From: Verrucomicrobiota bacterium
GTDB taxonomy: Bacteria; Verrucomicrobiota; Verrucomicrobiia; Limisphaerales; UBA1319
DNA length: 64,000 nt
NCBI GenBank assembly: GCA_022709905.1
Contig: JAKLHY010000004.1
Span: 1-64,000, forward strand
Reading direction: 5' to 3'
A program made the position numbers and the translations under genes. The notes under the pieces are model-generated. The model was not told the DNA's origin. It worked only from the letters and a program-made list of their open reading frames with translations, and did not search any database. Position 1 is the stretch's first letter, and every line of letters starts with the position of its first letter. This document shows, in pieces, positions 61,578 to 64,000 of this stretch.

Positions 61578-64000
61578 CTATTCTTCCTTGAGGACAATGG
61601 GGCTGGATTGGAGGTTCACGCGATGCTGCGTGATCTTGCCTCGGGGCCAGCGCACCTCGATCTGGTCGACTTCACCGGTTGTGCCCAGGCCAAACCGGAC
61701 GGTGGCTTCGGATTGGGAAAGATACCCGCCGCCAGCGTAAACCTCGGCGGTCTGCATTCTTCCCCCTTTCAGTTTTAATATAATTCTGGATCCAACGGCA
61801 GTTGGGTTGCCGCGTTGTCCCTGGAGTCTCACGCCAAGCACTCGATTGGTGCGGTCAACGGTGTTCTCGAAGGCACGGAGTTCTCCCTGGTTTACACCGA
61901 CGACACAATCGATCCAACCATCGCCATTGAGATCTCCGGTGGACATCGCGCGGGCATTCGCGGCGATCAACAAGCCGCTTCGATTCGGCCAAAGGGGAAC
62001 GAAATGACCATCGCCGCGGCCGGCGAGCAACAGCCCAACGCCCCCGTTCAGGCGTCCAGTTTCGCGGTGAGGACTGTGGCTGTTGTGAGCGAGGATGAGA
62101 TCCAGATGTCCATCGGCGTCAAGGTCGGCCAAGGCGATGCCATGGACGGGAGCAACCTGGGCCAGTCCGGGTAATGCCCGAAAGGCGAACTTGCCCTGTC
62201 CATCATTGATCAGAACGCCGGACTCGGCGGTGTTCACCTCCAATTTGGGCGTGGATTCCAATAGGTCTGTCCCGAGGATGTCAGACAGCGTTGCCGAAGC
62301 GTAAAGGTGGTGGGTGGGAAATTTTTCGTTGAGACCCGGGACAATTTTCTCGAGGGCGCTTTTGCCTCGCAGGGGCATCAAGCCTGACGAGGTTTTGATA
62401 ACCTCAATTGTCTGAAGGCGGCCATCGCCAGCGAAATCGCCATAGTAAAGCTGGAGCGGTTCACTGGGTGCTGGCCGATATCGGCTGTTCAATCCCAGGT
62501 TGCCCACGGCAAAATCGATGTCGCCATCGTGATCGACATCACCCGGGGCAATGCTGTTCCACCAGCCCAGGCAGGAAGCCAAGCCGGCGTCTTGGGTGCG
62601 TTCGACGAGAAAGCCGTTTAGATTCTGAAAAAACCGAATCGGCCCCCACTCGGTCGCCACCAGCAAGTCCGGCCAGCCGTCAGCATTCGTGTCGGACCAG
62701 ACCGCCGCTGTCACCATGCCTGCCTTGAGGAGTCCGGGCGCCCGGCTTTCGGTAATGTCAGTGAACTTGCCGCCATCATTGTTGAAGAGGCGGCTGGGAG
62801 GGGCCTGAGGATAATGGCCCGGGATTACGCGTCCGCCCACGAAAAGATCCAGATCGCCATCGCGGTCGGCATCCGCCGCAACGGCTGTGCTTCCGCTTTC
62901 TCGCAAGTCAGGAACGGCATCGACCGGAGCGGGCAGGAAGCGTTCATTTCTGTCGTTGAGGTAAAGACGGTCGCGCAGAACCTCCTGATTGGTTTGGACC
63001 TCGACGCCACCGGTGACCACGAACAAATCCTGGAATCCATCTCCATTGGCATCCAGGAAGAGAGAGGCCATTTCATCGGCTGAAGCGCTGAAGGCAGGCT
63101 GGGGGGACTGCTGGAACTTCCCGGATCTATTGCCAAGATAGAGGGATCCCGGATGACCGGACGATCCGCTGAGATAAAAATCGCAGCACCCATCGGCGTT
63201 GACATCGCCGAAAGCCAGGCCGGGGCCGAGTTCAGAGAGCTTCCAAGGGAGCAAGGGCTGATGGGCAAAATCGTCGTAGATCTCCTCTTCGTGACGGATG
63301 TCTGAAGGGCTATGAGCCGGGGCAAGCCACGTCCGGGTTATGGGTGGAGGCTTGGCTTCCACGGAGCGCGGTGTTCCCTCGGAGACAATAAAAAGGCGAT
63401 CGGCCGGCAGATCGCGGAAGATGTCCTGATGCTGGTCCGGCCAAATCACGACGAGCTCATCGATGCGTGAATCTTGTCCCAATCCGAAATGCGCGACCGG
63501 TTCCGTCGCAGACATGAAACCGTGGGCCAGGGTGACATAGCGCATTTGTTGGCCCGAGGCGGTCATCAGCCGGATCGTGGCCCCGATGCCGAACCGATTC
63601 AGGCTTCGACCGACCAGCCGGATTTTCACCTGGTGATGAAGAGAGGCGTGATTGCGGTGCAGGCGAGCGGGGGCTTCGAAATTGTTGACGACAAGATCCA
63701 GGTCGCCGTCGTTATCCAGATCGGCCAGAGCGGCCCCAAAGCTGGGCCCCTTCTGGTCGAGGCCCCAATCTTGTCCGACGCTTTGGAACCGGCAATCCCC
63801 GAGGTTCTGGAACGCCAGGTTTTGATCGGCGCGCACGGCCTGGCTCCGCCAAAAGGGCGTAAACTGGGCCGGGGGGAGCGCCTGGGCCCTCAGGGCGAGA
63901 TCGATATCCATCCAGTCGCGCGTCATGCCGTTGGGCACGAACACGTCGATCCGGCCATCATTATCGAGGTCTCCGGCGACAATCGACCAGGTCCAGTCGG
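61578..64000 (-). CDS. FG-GAP/VCBS-repeat protein with ASPIC/UnbV domains (N-terminus outside window)
   Basis: The frame is open to the right edge, so the start is beyond it; an internal GTG at 63944 is not a credible start because the Asp-rich repeat DLDNDGRIDVFVPNG continues across it. At least nine FG-GAP-type calcium-binding repeats follow (ALADLDNDGDLDLVVNNF; LAFGDVNADGCCDFYLSGSS; VAADADRDGDLDLFVGGR; SIAPGDVDHDGDIDFAVGN; IALADLDADGHLDLILAHN; ARAMSTGDLNGDGWIDCVVG). Two ASPIC/UnbV segments are present: one before residue-level position 63300 (RFGIGATIRLMTASGQQMRY) and one at the C-terminus (AVGSRIILKLKGGRMQTAEV). These propeller proteins are exported; roles are mostly unknown in this phylum. 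Confidence 0.88.
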   Translation of the reverse strand, partial: DWTWSIVAGDLDNDGRIDVFVPNGMTRDWMDIDLALRAQALPPAQFTPFWRSQAVRADQNLAFQNLGDCRFQSVGQDWGLDQKGPSFGAALADLDNDGDLDLVVNNFEAPARLHRNHASLHHQVKIRLVGRSLNRFGIGATIRLMTASGQQMRYVTLAHGFMSATEPVAHFGLGQDSRIDELVVIWPDQHQDIFRDLPADRLFIVSEGTPRSVEAKPPPITRTWLAPAHSPSDIRHEEEIYDDFAHQPLLPWKLSELGPGLAFGDVNADGCCDFYLSGSSGHPGSLYLGNRSGKFQQSPQPAFSASADEMASLFLDANGDGFQDLFVVTGGVEVQTNQEVLRDRLYLNDRNERFLPAPVDAVPDLRESGSTAVAADADRDGDLDLFVGGRVIPGHYPQAPPSRLFNNDGGKFTDITESRAPGLLKAGMVTAAVWSDTNADGWPDLLVATEWGPIRFFQNLNGFLVERTQDAGLASCLGWWNSIAPGDVDHDGDIDFAVGNLGLNSRYRPAPSEPLQLYYGDFAGDGRLQTIEVIKTSSGLMPLRGKSALEKIVPGLNEKFPTHHLYASATLSDILGTDLLESTPKLEVNTAESGVLINDGQGKFAFRALPGLAQVAPVHGIALADLDADGHLDLILAHNSHSPHRETGRLNGGVGLLLAGRGDGHFVPLWPNRSGLLIAANARAMSTGDLNGDGWIDCVVGVNQGELRAFENTVDRTNRVLGVRLQGQRGNPTAVGSRIILKLKGGRMQTAEVYAGGGYLSQSEATVRFGLGTTGEVDQIEVRWPRGKITQHRVNLQSSPIVLKEE

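Noticed and set aside
1..64000. CRISPR arrays, prophage or integrase-bearing islands
   Set aside because: No regularly spaced direct repeats, Cas genes, integrases, transposases or phage structural genes were seen; the only tRNA has no adjoining integrase or duplicated 3' end.

Overview
The window looks like GC-rich chromosomal DNA from a member of the Verrucomicrobiota, most likely a subdivision-3 (Pedosphaera/Limisphaerales-like) bacterium. No marker gene fixes the taxon. The inference rests on a combination of families: a giant lamin-tail/CotH surface protein, an ASPIC/UnbV-FG-GAP protein, DUF1080 and GH172 proteins, Tat-exported TIM-barrel proteins, a sulfatase-modifying-type fusion and an orphan MacB-like permease. 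Many start codons lack a clear Shine-Dalgarno sequence, and GTG/TTG starts occur. Both window edges cut genes: an APC permease on the left and an FG-GAP/UnbV protein on the right.

Layout. 1-7.2 kb: permease, a ~280-bp nested-palindrome element, then the giant lamin-tail/CotH protein. 7.4-11.7 kb: lipoprotein, pdxJ, acpS, a YgbA_NO-family gene behind an FNR-type site, elbB. 11.7-20.1 kb (minus strand): exopolysaccharide cluster (polymerase/ligase, two sugar-transferase-type proteins, GT4, NAD-dependent epimerase) with a receiver/phosphatase/STAS partner-switching module inside it. 20.1-28.3 kb: housekeeping genes (cyclophilin, holB, rpsU, TIM-barrel protein, flippase-like protein, cca, NtrC-type regulator, coaB). 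28.5-33.5 kb: four-gene signalling operon (small HD-GYP-type N-domain protein, HDOD, hybrid kinase, receiver-kinase), followed by the second copy of the nested-palindrome element. 33.9-36.2 kb: secreted protein, ECF sigma factor and probable anti-sigma. 36.2-42.8 kb: GH172 protein, prfC, cupin behind a perfect FNR-type box, MacB-like permease. 43-48 kb: tRNA-Pro, DUF1080 protein, MATE exporter, two TIM-barrel proteins (possibly an oxidative 3-keto-glycoside route), nucleotidyltransferase with a small overlapping partner. 48.5-53.4 kb: C39-like secreted protein, LysE exporter, release-factor-like protein, polytopic membrane protein. 53.4-61.6 kb: AraC regulator, fucI, GH29 alpha-L-fucosidase (fucose use), YhhN protein, TIM-barrel/FGE fusion. 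61.6 kb to the end: FG-GAP/UnbV protein.

The most unusual sequence signal is the pair of non-coding elements at 966-1246 and 33468-33742. Both have the same architecture: outer inverted repeats enclosing two hairpins in opposite orientation. The hairpin loops are 52-55 nt. Three of them are clearly related in sequence between copies and the fourth only weakly, while every stem differs in sequence yet still pairs with itself. Two genes of anaerobic/NO-response type also share TTGA(C/T)NNNNATCAA boxes in their promoters, and a 60-75 bp interspersed repeat (CCGCGAATGGACGCCAATAA) occurs three times, with a probable fourth decayed copy.
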